Source of the DNA: Saccharum officinarum
Taxonomy: Eukaryota > Streptophyta > Magnoliopsida > Poales > Poaceae
Reading direction: 5' to 3'
Assembly (NCBI GenBank): GCA_020631735.1
Contig: CM036199.1
Coordinates: 22,051,553-22,115,552 of the forward strand
Length of the DNA: 64,000 nucleotides
Part shown: positions 45,108 to 57,200 of the stretch, piece after piece
How positions within the stretch are numbered: the first letter of the stretch is position 1
How the letters are laid out: each line of letters opens with the position of its first letter
The notes under the pieces: generated by a model
Database searches by the model: none
Seen by the model: only the letters and a program-made list of their open reading frames with translations
What the model was told of the DNA's origin: nothing
Made by a program: the position numbers and the translations under genes

Positions 45108-45779
45108 AGAAAGTTATGGTGACTCATGTGCTTGATAGTGCTCTTCTATTGTGTCATAGTAATTAAGCACTCAACGAGTTTAAGGAGAACAAAAAAGTTA
45201 CAGACGAACCTCGAGATAAGAATGACATGCAAGTGTGACTTGCGAAAGTATTAATGATAAAAGACTATATTGAGTTTTTGAAGTGAAAAGAGGAACAGTA
45301 CTCCCATACGAATTAAGAAATAATTTTATTTGCATGATGTAATTATGTGGGTGAAGTAAGTAATCAAAGTTTCCTCATTCACAAGAGTTCTGAATAGTTT
45401 TCGAAATTGTGGTAGAAAAGTTCGTACCACATTTCGAGGGGGAGAAATGTGAGATCAATTAAGAAAGACAATTAAGAAAGATACTTCCCCATAATTCAGA
45501 CAATGCGATGCATACTAAAGTGATCTATAAAAGATGAATGTGATCGCCGAGGGAGTAAGACGGTCATAATATCGATACCCCTAAAGTAAAGAAATAGCTA
45601 AATTCATGGACTTTTTACAGTTCCAATATAAAGATAGCATAGTCGGTCAGGATTCATACTGGACACATTCAGAGTTATTAAGACGGTGCTAAACGCGCCA
45701 TATGAGTTTCAGCAGATTAAACCCAAAATAAGAAAATTAGATATTTCTGATGACCATAAAGTCTATGTTAGTGAAATTT

Positions 45780-47230
45780 AAATGGAGGGTAATCCCACCT
45801 CATTTGAAGAAGCCATGAGAGACGTTCACTCGTCCAAGTGGCAAGAAGCAAAGAAAGATAAAATAAAATTGATGATACCAATAATATTTTAGGATTCAGA
45901 ATAAATTCCTAAGGAGCCAAAACAGTAGGCTATAATGGGTCTACAAGACTAAATGTGACTCCAAAGGGAATATGTAAAGATGTAGAGCGCGACTTGAATC
46001 AAAAGTTTTGCGCAAACCGAATGAATAGATTACAATGAGTGCTAGTGGCACATTATGATCTGAGTTACATTAGATGAAAGTAAAGACGGTATTTCCTAAA
46101 TGGAATTTGTATGGAAATGATTACGTGGCATAACCTAGAGGTTTTGTCATGGAAAGAAAAGAACATAAGGGATGCCACCTGTAGGAATCTCTTATGGACT
46201 AGAGTAAATCTCTAGACAATGACATTTAAAGTTGAAGAGTCAATTGAAAATTTTGGGTTAAAGAAAATAAGAGGACAATTGCATTTGTACAAAGTTATGG
46301 AATGTGAAATTTATTTTCTAATCATGTATATGTGGATGACATCTTACTTGTTAGTAGTGTTGTCAATCTACTGCATGAGAAGAAGAAGCTCTTGTCCTCA
46401 AGATTCAATAAGAAAGTTCTCGGTGAAATATCTCTCGTTATAAGAATTGAAACTCACCAAGATAGAAGAAAAGGGATATTAGAAATATCGCATAGGCATG
46501 CTAAGAAAAGTTTCTAAAGAAATAAAGTACCTATGCGGGCAAACATACGCCTGTTCCTATGGTCAAGGGTAATATTTTTGAGAACTTTATGTTCCAAGAA
46601 GCAATATGAGATTGTTATAGAAGGACGTCCTATATGCTTCAGCTGTTGGAAGCTTAATGAGTACACAGATAAGATATTACCCTGACATAGTTCATATATC
46701 CGGGTTATTTTAGCAAAAGTCCAGTCCAGATATAGATCACTGGAATGGAGTTAACAATGTCAGCCTCATGCTAAGAAAGAAAGAACAAGTACTCTCAAGT
46801 AGTTGTGGGTACAAACGTTAAATTTTGGCGAGATGTTTAGTAAAACCCACATAGTAGCTATCACTCGCAGTTGGAGTTTTATTGTGGAAAAGCTCTAAAG
46901 AAATAGTTTTAACATCGTCGGTGATGCAAGGTTATAGTATAGCATGATATAAGGCCGCGGGACAGGCAAAATAGTTGAAGAACTTTACCCGGAATGGATA
47001 ATAGTTGTTAACAGCAATGCCCATTTAAGTAGTTTGCTCCTATAACGAGTCAAGTGTGCTGCCAAACACATTGACATTAAAGTTATACGTTGTTAAGGAG
47101 AAAGTCCGGAATCATACTAAAGGTATTGAACGTAAAGGTGACAAGCAAGTGCTTGCGGATCTGCTTACCAAAGGCTTACCACCCAGTGTATTCAGAGAAC
47201 ACACAGTCGACATGGGTCTATGGTATAGCC
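45780..47230 (+). pseudogene. Copia pol remnant (reverse transcriptase and RNase H)
   Basis: Recognisable pieces in several frames: NPTSFEEAMRDVHSSKWQEA (about 45797-45856, the start of the Copia reverse transcriptase), the catalytic YVDDILLVS (46326-46353), and ADLLTKGLPPSVFREHTVDM (about 47153-47214, the C-terminal end of RNase H). Many stops and frameshifts separate them. Integrase and protease could not be found, so the interior is deleted as well as mutated. Confidence 0.85.
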
Positions 47231-47434
47231 TATGATTTCTGGACAATAAAAGACCCGAAAGTTAAAGAATCTGTTTCAGATCAGAGATGTGTATTGTAGC
47301 TGTTAAATCTATCGGCGACTGACCGTGACGATGAGGCATGCTCTATACACTGATTTGTAATGAAACAAATAAAAGTGAAATCAATTAAAGTCAAAGTTTG
47401 GAGTTAAATGATAAGTTGAGATCAAGGGGGAGAA

Positions 47435-47857
47435 TGTTAGAATAGATCTCAACCGAATTGGCCCAACGGCCAGTTTGGACCCTTTGACCACGCCTTGATC
47501 GGGGGTGCTCAGCCACACAAGGCTGGTGGGCCCCCGTCGCGCAGGCTATATATAGAAGGTGGGGGCCACGGCTCACGATACGAGGTTCACTGCCCAACCG
47601 CCACCCCACTCCAAACCCTAGCCGATCTAGAGGGCGGCACTGCCAGCGGCGGGAAGCACCACTGCCACGCCGCCGGACCACCACGCCGTACACCGACGCC
47701 ATGGCGACTTCTTCCACCTCTGCCAAGACCGAAAGGTATGGGCCTCTTCTTCTCTCTCTCCGGATCTCTCTGTTGGAAATCTATCCATGTTTATTATACC
47801 AAATGAAAAGTAGTGTACCCGCTAGATCTACGCCTAGATGATACGACAGTTCTATCA
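47435..47857 (+). repeat. Right LTR of the Copia element
   Basis: 423 bp, TG...CA, with a TATATATAG box near 47548. It is diverged from the left LTR by many substitutions and small indels, most strongly in its 3' third. Confidence 0.88.
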
Positions 47858-48225
47858 TCCATCTCAGCTTCCGAAGCATTCTCTTCTATTACTATTGGTG
47901 ATACCATGCTTCAGTGATACTTCGGAACTGAAGAATCCTGAAAGGCATAATCATACATGCTTTAACTTAAGTGCGCCGCTCTGACTCCTGCTGTTAGGTA
48001 ACTCTCATTACCGACAGCAGGTTTGTAACTTCAAAACTCTATTCCTTCTTAATGAAAACGTGCTACGGCACGGTCGCGAAAAATATTCATACATACTTTG
48101 CCACCTTGTTTTCAAGGCCAGTCATGATCTCTGGACTTAATGTTATACAGTAATATTGATTTGCCTATGTTAGTGCTATAGGATCATATAGAGTAGATCA
48201 GACGGGGAACTTTCTTTACATCTCA

Positions 48226-48633
48226 TGATATAGATGGTGTCCTAGTACATAGTCTACTGAGATCTAGGAGGTAGAGAGAGAGAAGAGTGGAGAGCGTGTG
48301 CAGACCGTCCGAAGGAAGGGTGGTGGCGTTGGAGTTGGAGCTGGTGCCGGCCATCCTTTTGCTGGTGATGCTGTGCACACGAGCGGTGGTGGTCGGAGCA
48401 GAGGAAGCCGATGCAGTGGAGTTCACGGTGAAGAGGATGCGGTGACGGAGTGGTGGTGCGGTCCAGTGACGGCGGCGGCGGCGCTTCCCGTCGCTGGCTG
48501 CGCCCCTCTCTTTTATATGCGCAGTGCGACGGGGGCCCGACAGCCATGGATGGGCTGGGCACCCCCGGTCAGGGTGCGAGTTCAAGGCCAAGAAGGCCGT
48601 TGGGTCTTCTATGGATAGGAGATCAATCTAACA
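48226..48633 (-). mobile_element. Solo LTR related to the Copia element, reversed
   Basis: On the minus strand it starts TGTTAGATTGATCTCC and shares with the neighbouring Copia LTR the blocks CCCAACGGCC, GGGGGTGC, CAGCC and GGGCCCCCGTCGC, followed by a TATAAAAG box. It ends TATCA. No matching target duplication was seen, so the boundaries are approximate. ORFs on both strands are by-products of its GC richness. Confidence 0.7.
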
Positions 48634-49595
48634 GCCTATGCCTTCTAGCTTTCTTGTTATGGACAATGGGTAGCGACTGATGTGAGACTGAAAGCCCTCA
48701 GCGTTATCATTTTGTGCTTCTGCTACAGTTTGCTACAGCGTACAGCACGACTGCACGAGATCATTAGTACTGTATTATTTTAGGGGAAAAGATTTTCAGA
48801 TTGAAACCCAGTGCGCTGAACATCCACTATATCCATGTGCACTGATCCATGAGGTATATATACGTCTATACTCCAGCACGCATAGCAATGATGCCCGAAA
48901 GTTCCGAAACATCGTATGCATGACACCCTCATCCTGCTGCTTTCTTTTCAGTTTTTTCTATTGCACAAGTGGCAGCCCAACACCTCATGTTCTCTTCGCC
49001 TTTTTACTCGATTTGATTTACGATAAAATACACTTGGATCATTGCATCGAAACGCTAAGCATCTCCTCTTTGCAGCAGTGTTGCTTGGTGGCGGCAATAT
49101 AAAATCCGGCACCGAAAAGTGTTGTGTGCTCAAACATCTCAAATTCTAGGACAGTTATTATGCCGCCAATTTTCTACTGTAAAGGCTATTAGGTCCCCAT
49201 TTTGATTCCATCTTCGTTGTGTGCACCTAAAGCATACTTGAATCTCATGATCTACTCCACTCGTCTTCCTCCCAAAAAGCTAGTACTAATATGCTTGTTT
49301 ATTTGGTACTTATAGTTTTTTACTCACTGCCTTTCTAAGTGACACCTGTGCTGTTTCGGTTTTTTACAGCTAAAAGTTGGCTCTGGTGGTTGGGGCTATC
49401 CTAGTGATTCGATCAAGGATCTGGTTCTCCTCCTAAGACATTCTCTGCGGCTGCAGGTTGTGCATCAGAATTCAGAAAGACAGAAGGGGCTGCACCTGCA
49501 TAGCTACCAAGAGTGACATCCACTCATCCAGTATAAATCTCAGACACCTGCCTTCCTGAGTTGCTTCTAAGCTTGGCTTGTGCCCTGCCGTAGCC
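48634..49595. other. Upstream region of the VAN3-binding-type gene
   Basis: Presumed promoter and 5' UTR in the last few hundred bases. No element or second gene is supported. Confidence 0.45.
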
Positions 49596-51860
49596 ATGGA
49601 GCCAGAAAGAGGCCTAATCGCATATGAAGAGCCGGCTCCAGAGTCGACGGACCTGCTCTCGAGCGCGTGGTGCAGCTCGGCTATCCAAGTTCTCCACACA
49701 GGACCCAAGGCCAAGGAGTGCTCGATGGCGCTGGTGGAGCACCCGGTCATGGCGCTCGGTAATGACAGGAATGACATGCTGGCAGTAAGTGCAGATTCAG
49801 TACTGTAGCAAATATTATGTCGTATTGTGCATGCTGGAGATGAAATTTGAGACGCGTGCCAATCTATCTCTATCCTGATGCTTTGCAGAAGAGTGATCGT
49901 AGTTTGGTGGTTGACAACAGCAGTTTCAGCACGACCCAGTGGAAATATGATGATCTGAAGGTACACAGTTTGTGCGATAGTAGGATGCTCATGCACAAAC
50001 TCGTTTTTAGCTTTGGGTCAAGTTTTTACCTTACTAGCGCTCTTCGTTTTTCAGTCATGGATATGGCTGCAGAAGGCAATTCATCCCGAACTGGACTATG
50101 ATCTCTGCCTCAAGAAGAAATGGGTGAGTGAAAGGAGGGTGTATTCTTAATGTGCTCAGAGCCAGTTTCTTCTGTTTATCTCTGATGGAATTACATAACA
50201 TGCATGATTCCCTGACAAACGTGCTGCAATTTTTTCGAGTTGCACAGAGATGATTTACATGCTCTCATCTAAACCATTCAGCTCATCTTGAGTTATTCAA
50301 GAATTTATGTGATCATGGAACTTTGTTCTTCCATTGATTTTGGTAGTGGTTCCTACTTCTGGTTCTGGTGGATGGATATGAACGGTCCAGTCTGTCACAC
50401 GTTTTGATGACCATATTGTGGGAAAGATAACGATTTGAGTTGAATGCTATGATGAGCATCAGCTGTATGCCCGTATCTCGTTTCCAATCTCCTGTTTTGA
50501 ATGATTCAAAAAAATATATCCTCTTTTGAAATCCTTGTGAAGAAACATTAAATGGGGAGATATGTTTGAATTGGGATCAAAGGAAATCATGAGATATTTT
50601 TATTGCCATATATTTTGTGATGGCTTTGCCAGGCCAGGCCTTAAAAATTTCTGAACTTGGCGTGCAGCTCCCGCGCAAGATGCCGCCGTGGAACGGGATC
50701 TCGCTCAAGAAGTGGGTCAAGGAGCGCAAGCAGAAGCGCAAGGAGGAAGCACGCCTGCAGCGGGCCGAGGTCCACGCCGCCGTGTCCGTGGCCGGCGTCG
50801 CGGCCGCGCTCGCCGCCATCGCCGCGGAGAACGCCGCGCCACCCCGCGCGCCCGGGATGAGGGAGACAGCGGTGGCGTCCGCGGCCGCCCTCGTCGCGGC
50901 GCAGTGCGCCAAGGTCGCCGAGGCCGCGGGTGCCTCACGCGACCAGGTCGCGGCGGCCGTCGACGCAGCCAGGGCCTCCACGGACGCCAGCAGCGTCATC
51001 ACGCTCACCGCGGCCGCCGCCACATGTATGTCTCGTTCACAAATTCGTTTGGCATGCATATCCCCTGACACAATGTTTTCGAAGAACTCTAAAAAATACT
51101 TGTTTTCCTGTGTGGCATGTCACAGCACTGCGTGGCGCTGCGACGCTGAGAGGACGGCGCAGCGCCAGCGGCGGCGGGCACGGCCAGAACGAGAGGGCGG
51201 AGCACTCGGGGTCGGCGATGTCGCACGACGACCTCGACTTCGACTTCAACCACGCGAGGTCCAGGGCGGCGCTGGCCAAGGGCGACGAGATGTTCGTCGC
51301 GATGCCGGACGGTGAGTGCCGGCCGCCGCGTTGTCGATGATGCTACACCCTGCACGTCGTCGCTTTGCATGCGAAAACTGAACGGTTCTCTTGGCACGTC
51401 GCTTTGCAGGGAAGTGGAAGCTCCACACGGTGTCGGCGGCGTCGAACAAGCGCGGCGAGATCGTGCTGCGGATCAAGAAGACGAACCTCGTCATGGCCTT
51501 CTCCCACGCAAAAGAAAGTAAGGAACCGTCAACGCCCGGCGCGATCTATCGTCTCGTTTCTTCCCTGTCTCATCTTATTTTCTTCCTCGGACGAACTGAA
51601 CTGACCGGCAGCCATCTGCTCACGCACCCGCAGGCGTGATCCGCGACGTGCGGCCGTGCGCCCCGGAGAAGCCGAGCCCCGACGAGGGCGCGGCGTACCC
51701 GGTGGAGGTCTCCACGAACAAGGGCAAGGTGGAGCTCCGCGCGGACGACTACGGCGTGTACAAGCGGTGGGTCGCGACGCTGAGCCACATGCTCGTGATG
51801 TCCACCGCCGTCTCCGTCTCCACCAGGCACGAGCCGCCGCGGCCGGCGCGCCGGGACTGA
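49596..51860 (+). CDS. VAN3-binding/FORKED-like protein with PH domain
   Basis: This family acts with ARF-GAP VAN3 and phosphoinositides in vesicle trafficking for auxin transport and vein patterning. Seven exons (49596-49784, 49889-49960, 50055-50123, 50668-51025, 51126-51311, 51410-51517, 51634-51860) join in phase at GT-AG sites, giving 402 residues. The N-terminal DUF828 region includes LLSSAWCSSAIQVLH, and exon 4 has MPPWNGISLKKWVKERKQKR followed by a long Ala-rich helical region (VAAALAAIAAENAAPP). The C-terminal pleckstrin-homology region covers exons 5-7 (GKWKLHTVSAASNKRGEIVL; VELRADDYGVYKRWVATLSH). At 402 residues it is at the shorter end of the family as I recall it. No defect was seen. 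The member of the FORKED-like group cannot be fixed from sequence alone. Confidence 0.93.
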
Positions 51861-54288
51861 CCCACCGGTGCGGGCGTGCGGCCCCTCGCTGGAAAGTGGA
51901 AGCAACGGCCCCACCCAATATGACTTGAACGACGTCGATGATCGATCCGTGTCGATCGCATGTAACCCATGAACTGTATGAGTACTAGTATCAGCACTGC
52001 AACCAAAGATTCAGAGACTGTCACGGTTTGTTTGACTGAAATTCTTCGTGTTCGCATCGTTTTCCTCACTTCTTTCTAGATGGTATTTTCGTGAAAGAAG
52101 ATAGCGGTACAGTATATCACAAGATCGATGACGACGGGGCAAGGAGACATCTCGATCAATCCGTGGTCCTGCGCGTGGCAGGAATGAGCAGGTGAGTATA
52201 TGCCCATGGCGGCGATGCTTTTGAGCCTTCATGCGTCATGCGCTGTCAAATACGTACTGTAGAGTGTAGACAAAATCTGGCTATATTGGGTCAGCTTTGG
52301 CCCACAAAAGAGCTAGAGTATCATGAATACAGTAGTTGGCACATCCAGGAGCAAGGAGCAGGCATGGGCCAAGGCCTAGCTCGAACACAGCCCGTACGGA
52401 TGAGCGATTTTTTAAAATATTTTCCCATTCTTTTTCTGGCAAAATTAATTGCCCCAATAAAAAAATTATACATAAGTATACTCAAATTGGTAACTGGCGG
52501 GATTTCCCTCATCGCCGATTCAAGAGGTGAAATTTCCCCTTCACATGCAGCGTATTTTGGGAAAAAGAAACATAATTTTTCAACATGAATTTTTAAGTTC
52601 ATAAAGTTTTAAAATTTTAGACCATATTGGCCCCAAAAAAATCAGCACAATGTTCTAATCAACAAATACATATCCGAAGATTGGATTAGTTATTTTGGTA
52701 TCGACATGGCTTCAAACAAAAAGGTTATTAACTATTAAGTTCCAGACCTCATCAAGAACGTAGTTTTATTGTAAATTATAAAATTTATATATTTATATGA
52801 TGTCATGAAAAATTAAATATATTTTGGAGATATGTTAATGTTATGCTAGAGATCGATTAACTGTGGGCTATTTTTCACTCCGCCGTAACATTTAAGCCTA
52901 AAAATCATAACTTTTTTCTACGACATCATATGAAAATTATAGCGCTAGTTGCCAAAAAAAATATAGTGCTAGATGGGATCGACTTTATAGCTTTATAACT
53001 TTTTTGTTGGAAGCCCTAGCTTCAAACAAAAATAAACAATGAACTGCAAAGTTATAGACCTCATCAAACACTATAGTTTTTATATAATTTCAACCCGGGC
53101 TCATCTGGAAATGTTATTATGTTTTTAAAAGATGCACGGTGAAAAAAAGAGAGAAATCTCATCAATTCAGTTAGCAGAAAGGGTAATTTCGCCAACTAAA
53201 TTGGCCAAATTTAACAATGCCGCTGTTTCAATTGGCTATAGGAGTAGGCTTCTGCAGAATTCTTTAAGAAGTCTTTAAAATAAACGAATTAAATATAATA
53301 TAAAATCGCTTATGAGCTTTACGAGTAACCAAGTACGGTTATCAAGTCTTAAATGTCGAAAACTGCCTCAAAACTCAAAAGCATACTTAACGTTTTTCAA
53401 AAACTTTGAAACGTCGCACAAGTGTAATGCAATATCACCGTATCACAAATTATCTTTTGGACTTCTTGGTATACTTTCGGAAAAAAAAATCAAGTTTTCA
53501 AATGGTTATATACTTTCAAAAAAAAATCAGTTCGAACACGGAGTTCTTAGCAGCCCGTTCGCTTGAGCTTTCAGCCGCTTATTTTCAGCCAGCCAGCAGT
53601 GTTTTTCTTACATAAATCAGTCAACGGTACTTTCAGCCGCTTATTTTCAGACCACGCGAACAAGCTGTGCTTTTCGATGCGGAGCTCATAGCTGTCGTAG
53701 CTCGTAACTGTAGAAGCCTGCTTCAAAACTTGAACTTTTCAAATGGGTATATACTTACTAAAAAAATCAGTTTTCAACATTTGAAGTGTTTGCCCACAGG
53801 TCAGGATGGTAGCTAAAAGACTGCTGTAGAGCATGGCTAGTCATCACCATCCCTGCCTCGGCACTTTCACCCCGTATCATCATTCTATACTCGGCACCGT
53901 ATTGCACGTATGGCTGCATGCAGCAGCAGCAACAACATAGTTACGAAAACAATAGGTGCCCATCATTCAGCAGAAACCATCCATTGCACATCGTCGCAAC
54001 AAAACAGAATCGGGAAGGCAGATCCTCATGACCGATATTCAAGAGGCCATGTCCTAACTTTGCAACCTCACAAAACAAGAGTGGGTTCTTTTGACTTTTC
54101 CCCTTCCTTACTGATTTCAAGTCATTTGATAAGAATTTATTATGATACAAAACTAAGGTAACTCAGCAGGTGTGTTACAGACAAGAGGTCCACAAATCAT
54201 AAACCAAATTGCACCTATGGAGAAAAGGGTGCACTGCCAATTTATAACATCCTTCCACAGGAATTAACATGTAGCAGCCCCATCGTCC
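51861..54288. other. Intergenic region between two convergent genes
   Basis: It holds the 3' UTR of the VAN3-binding-type gene on the left and that of the ATP synthase gene on the right. Two related AT-rich patches (about 52690-52790 and 53010-53090; sharing GCTTCAAACAAAAA and AGACCTCATCAA) are repeat remnants. No gene is seen. Confidence 0.5.
53552..53672. mobile_element. hAT-like MITE
   Basis: The left part CCCGTTCGCTTGAGC with CTTTCAGCCGCTTATTTTC and the right part CTTTCAGCCGCTTATTTTC with GCGAACAAGC resemble a common grass hAT-type MITE. No target duplication was confirmed. Confidence 0.5.
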
Positions 54289-57200
54289 TTAGTGATGAGC
54301 ATGAGCATGTGCTTCCTCCTTTTTAGGTTTTGTTGCCTGAAAGAGAAAGAGAAAGTGCAACATCAGAAAATTGAATTGAACAGTTCAATAAACAATAGGT
54401 TATTTCATAGGGAATGAAGCAAACATGATCTTTCACAACCACAATGTGGCATGCAAGCTTATCTGTAACCAGGCCTAAGTTAAAACAACACCAAAACAAG
54501 CTCATTAAATAGTATAGGTTTCTTAAGCTTTGCATAGGAAAGTCAACAGTAGCAGCATCTACTGAAGATAACAAATTCAATCAAATCCTTAGCTAGTAAA
54601 GATCACAGCGCTAAATTTAAAGGTAACAGAAACCAACACAAAGATATTAGTGAACCGTTCGTGGATCAAGGCAACGAATGTGTATGTCAACCAGTTCAAA
54701 AGGATCGGTACAAAGATCTACACAATGCTGGAAATTATGGAGAACCAGCAAAGACATCTATCGGGGAAGAATGGTGGAACGGTAGTCGACCAATCAAAGT
54801 AAGCTTTTAACAGGAGACCATTAACATCACCCAAATTATCCTTCTACTTTGCACAAATAATCTGGAAAACATAGACGCCAACAGTTTCATATATCAAAAA
54901 GGCTATTATGACCAAAACAAAACAGACCATCATCATTTATCATTTAGAATAAGTATGACTTGCTTTTATAAATTCGATATTTATATACCCCAGAATTCCA
55001 TAAGATATAAGAATTCAGTTTTTCACCAATCAGGACAAAAGAGGAAGCTATAACATAAATTTAAGCCCATTCATTCAGTGTGCCTACTGTTTCAAGGACT
55101 ACCAGACGACGATATGTACTTTCTTACAATATCAACACACAAAACAGCATAGACAATGGATTTAAATACATCCATGTTGTAGGTGAAACTACAATCTATG
55201 ATACCTCAGTAGAATAGAGTTCGATGCATAGTACTTCCAAAAGGGAGTGTGTATTCATAATAAACAATGTCTAGTAACTCAATACAGTACATAAAGCTCA
55301 GAGAAAATACATGCATCATCAGGCAACCCTGAATCTAGACCAATGATCAAAAAGGTGATGTTAGGCGCTCGCCTGGGCGCGCCTTTGCGCTGGGCGAAGG
55401 GGTACCGCCTTGCCTATAGGGGGTAGGCGGTACCCTAGGCGGCGCCAGCCCGGCGGCAGCGGTATGCGCGTAGATCCAGAAGGCAGGGAGCGTGCGGGCG
55501 ACGCTGATGTCGGGCGGAGGTCGCCGGTGGGGGAGGAGCAGCGTTGGGCGGAACGGCGGGCGCATGCTTGTTCGGCGGCAGAACACGAGAGAGGATGCGG
55601 GAGAGGGAGAGGAACCGGTGGCTGCGGGGGTGGACTGAGAGAGAGATGCGGCCATGCGGGGGAGAGAGAGAGAGAGATGCGGCCATGCGGGAGATAGAGA
55701 TGCGGCCATGCAGGAGGGGAGAGAGAGATGCGGCTGGGTGGGAGGCAAAGGAGATAAGGTGTCGTGGTTGGGTGAGAGGAGGTGAAGGGATAGAGTGTAG
55801 GTGGATAAAGGTGGGCTGGGCCTTTTTGATGGGCCTTTCTTCCAACTTTAGGTCCACAATTCTCCTATTTATTCTTTTACCTAAGGTAATTTGAGGTAAT
55901 ATATACAACAACAACAACATAGCCTTTTGTCCCAAGCAAGTTGGGGTAGGCTAGAGATGAAACCCAAAAGAGACGAGAAACAGGAAGACACATAAAGGGA
56001 CATAAAGGGCACAAGACAAAAAGAGATCACGGTTCAGGCACGTTGATTGCCAATCTCCAAGCGCTCCTGTCCATAGCTAAATCCTTGGAGATATTCCACT
56101 CCTTAAGATCTCTCTTAACGGACTCGTCCCAAGTTAGTTTAGGTCGACCTCTACCGCTCTTTACATTATCGGCCCGCTTTAGAACTCCACTACGCACCGG
56201 CGCTTCAGGAGCCTCCGTTGGACATGTCCAAACCATCTCAACCGATGTTGAATCAATTTCTCCTTAATTGGTGCCACCCCAACCCTATCCCGAATATCGT
56301 CGTTCCAGACTCTATCTCTCCTTGTGTGCCCACAACACCAACGCAACATACACATCTCTGCTACACTCAATTGCTGGACATGTCGCCTTTTTGTAGGCCA
56401 ACACTCAGCACCGTATAACATCGCCGGACGAATCGTCGTCCTATAAAACTTACCTTTCAGCTTCTGAGGCACCCTTTTGTCACAGAGAACGCCAGAAGCT
56501 TGACACCATTTCAACCAGCCGCCTGAAATTCTATGCCTAACATCTTCATCAATGTCTCCATCCTTTTGTAGCATCGACCCTAAATACCGAAAAGTATCCT
56601 TCTTAGCCACCACTTGCCCATCGAGGCTAACGTCTCCCTCCTCGTGCCTAGTCGCGCTGAAATCGCACCTCATGTACTCGGTCTTAGTCCTACTAAGTCT
56701 GAACCATTTCGACTCTAACGTGTGCCTCCATAGTTCTAACTTCCTATTAACCCCCGCCCTACTGTCGTCAACTAGCACCACATCATCAGCAAAGAGCATA
56801 CACCAAGGGATATCACCTTGTATGTCCCTTGTGACCTCATCTATTAACTCCCGCCCTACTGTCGTCAACTAGCACCACATCATCAGCAAAGAGCATACAC
56901 CAAGGGATATCACCTTGTATGTCCCTTGTGACCTCATCCATCACCAAATCAAATAAATAAGGGCTCAAAGCTGACCCCTGATGCAGTCCTATTTTAATTG
57001 GAAAGTCACTGGTGTCGCCATCACATGTTCGGACAAACGTCACCACATCCCTGTACATATCCTTGATGAGGGTAACGTACTTAGTTGGGACTTTATGCTT
57101 TTCCAAGGCCCACCACATGATATTTCTCGGTACTTTGTCATATGCCTTCTCGAGGTCAATAAAGACCATGTGTAAGTCATTCTTCTGCTCCCTATATCTC

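Larger units (their letters stand above)
42252..47857 (+). mobile_element. Decayed Ty1/Copia retrotransposon, 5.6 kb
   Basis: Left LTR 42252-42673 and right LTR 47435-47857 start TGTTAGAATAGATCTCAACC and are similar but clearly diverged. A 5-bp target duplication, TCCAT, flanks the element (42247-42251 and 47858-47862). A Met-type primer site, TGGTACCGGAGCC, lies at 42675 and a purine-rich AAGGGGGAG lies before the right LTR. The interior keeps only battered pol fragments on the plus strand. A GC-rich block (about 42840-43630) looks foreign to the element and may be a nested insertion. It is old and non-autonomous. Confidence 0.9.

Noticed and set aside
48223..48591. 122-codon minus-strand ORF
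   Set aside because: It lies wholly inside the solo LTR related to the Copia element and its sequence is explained by LTR homology.
55347..55935. Minus-strand ORFs with repeated MAASLS peptides
   Set aside because: They are produced by a GAGAGATGCGGCCATGC minisatellite, not by a gene.
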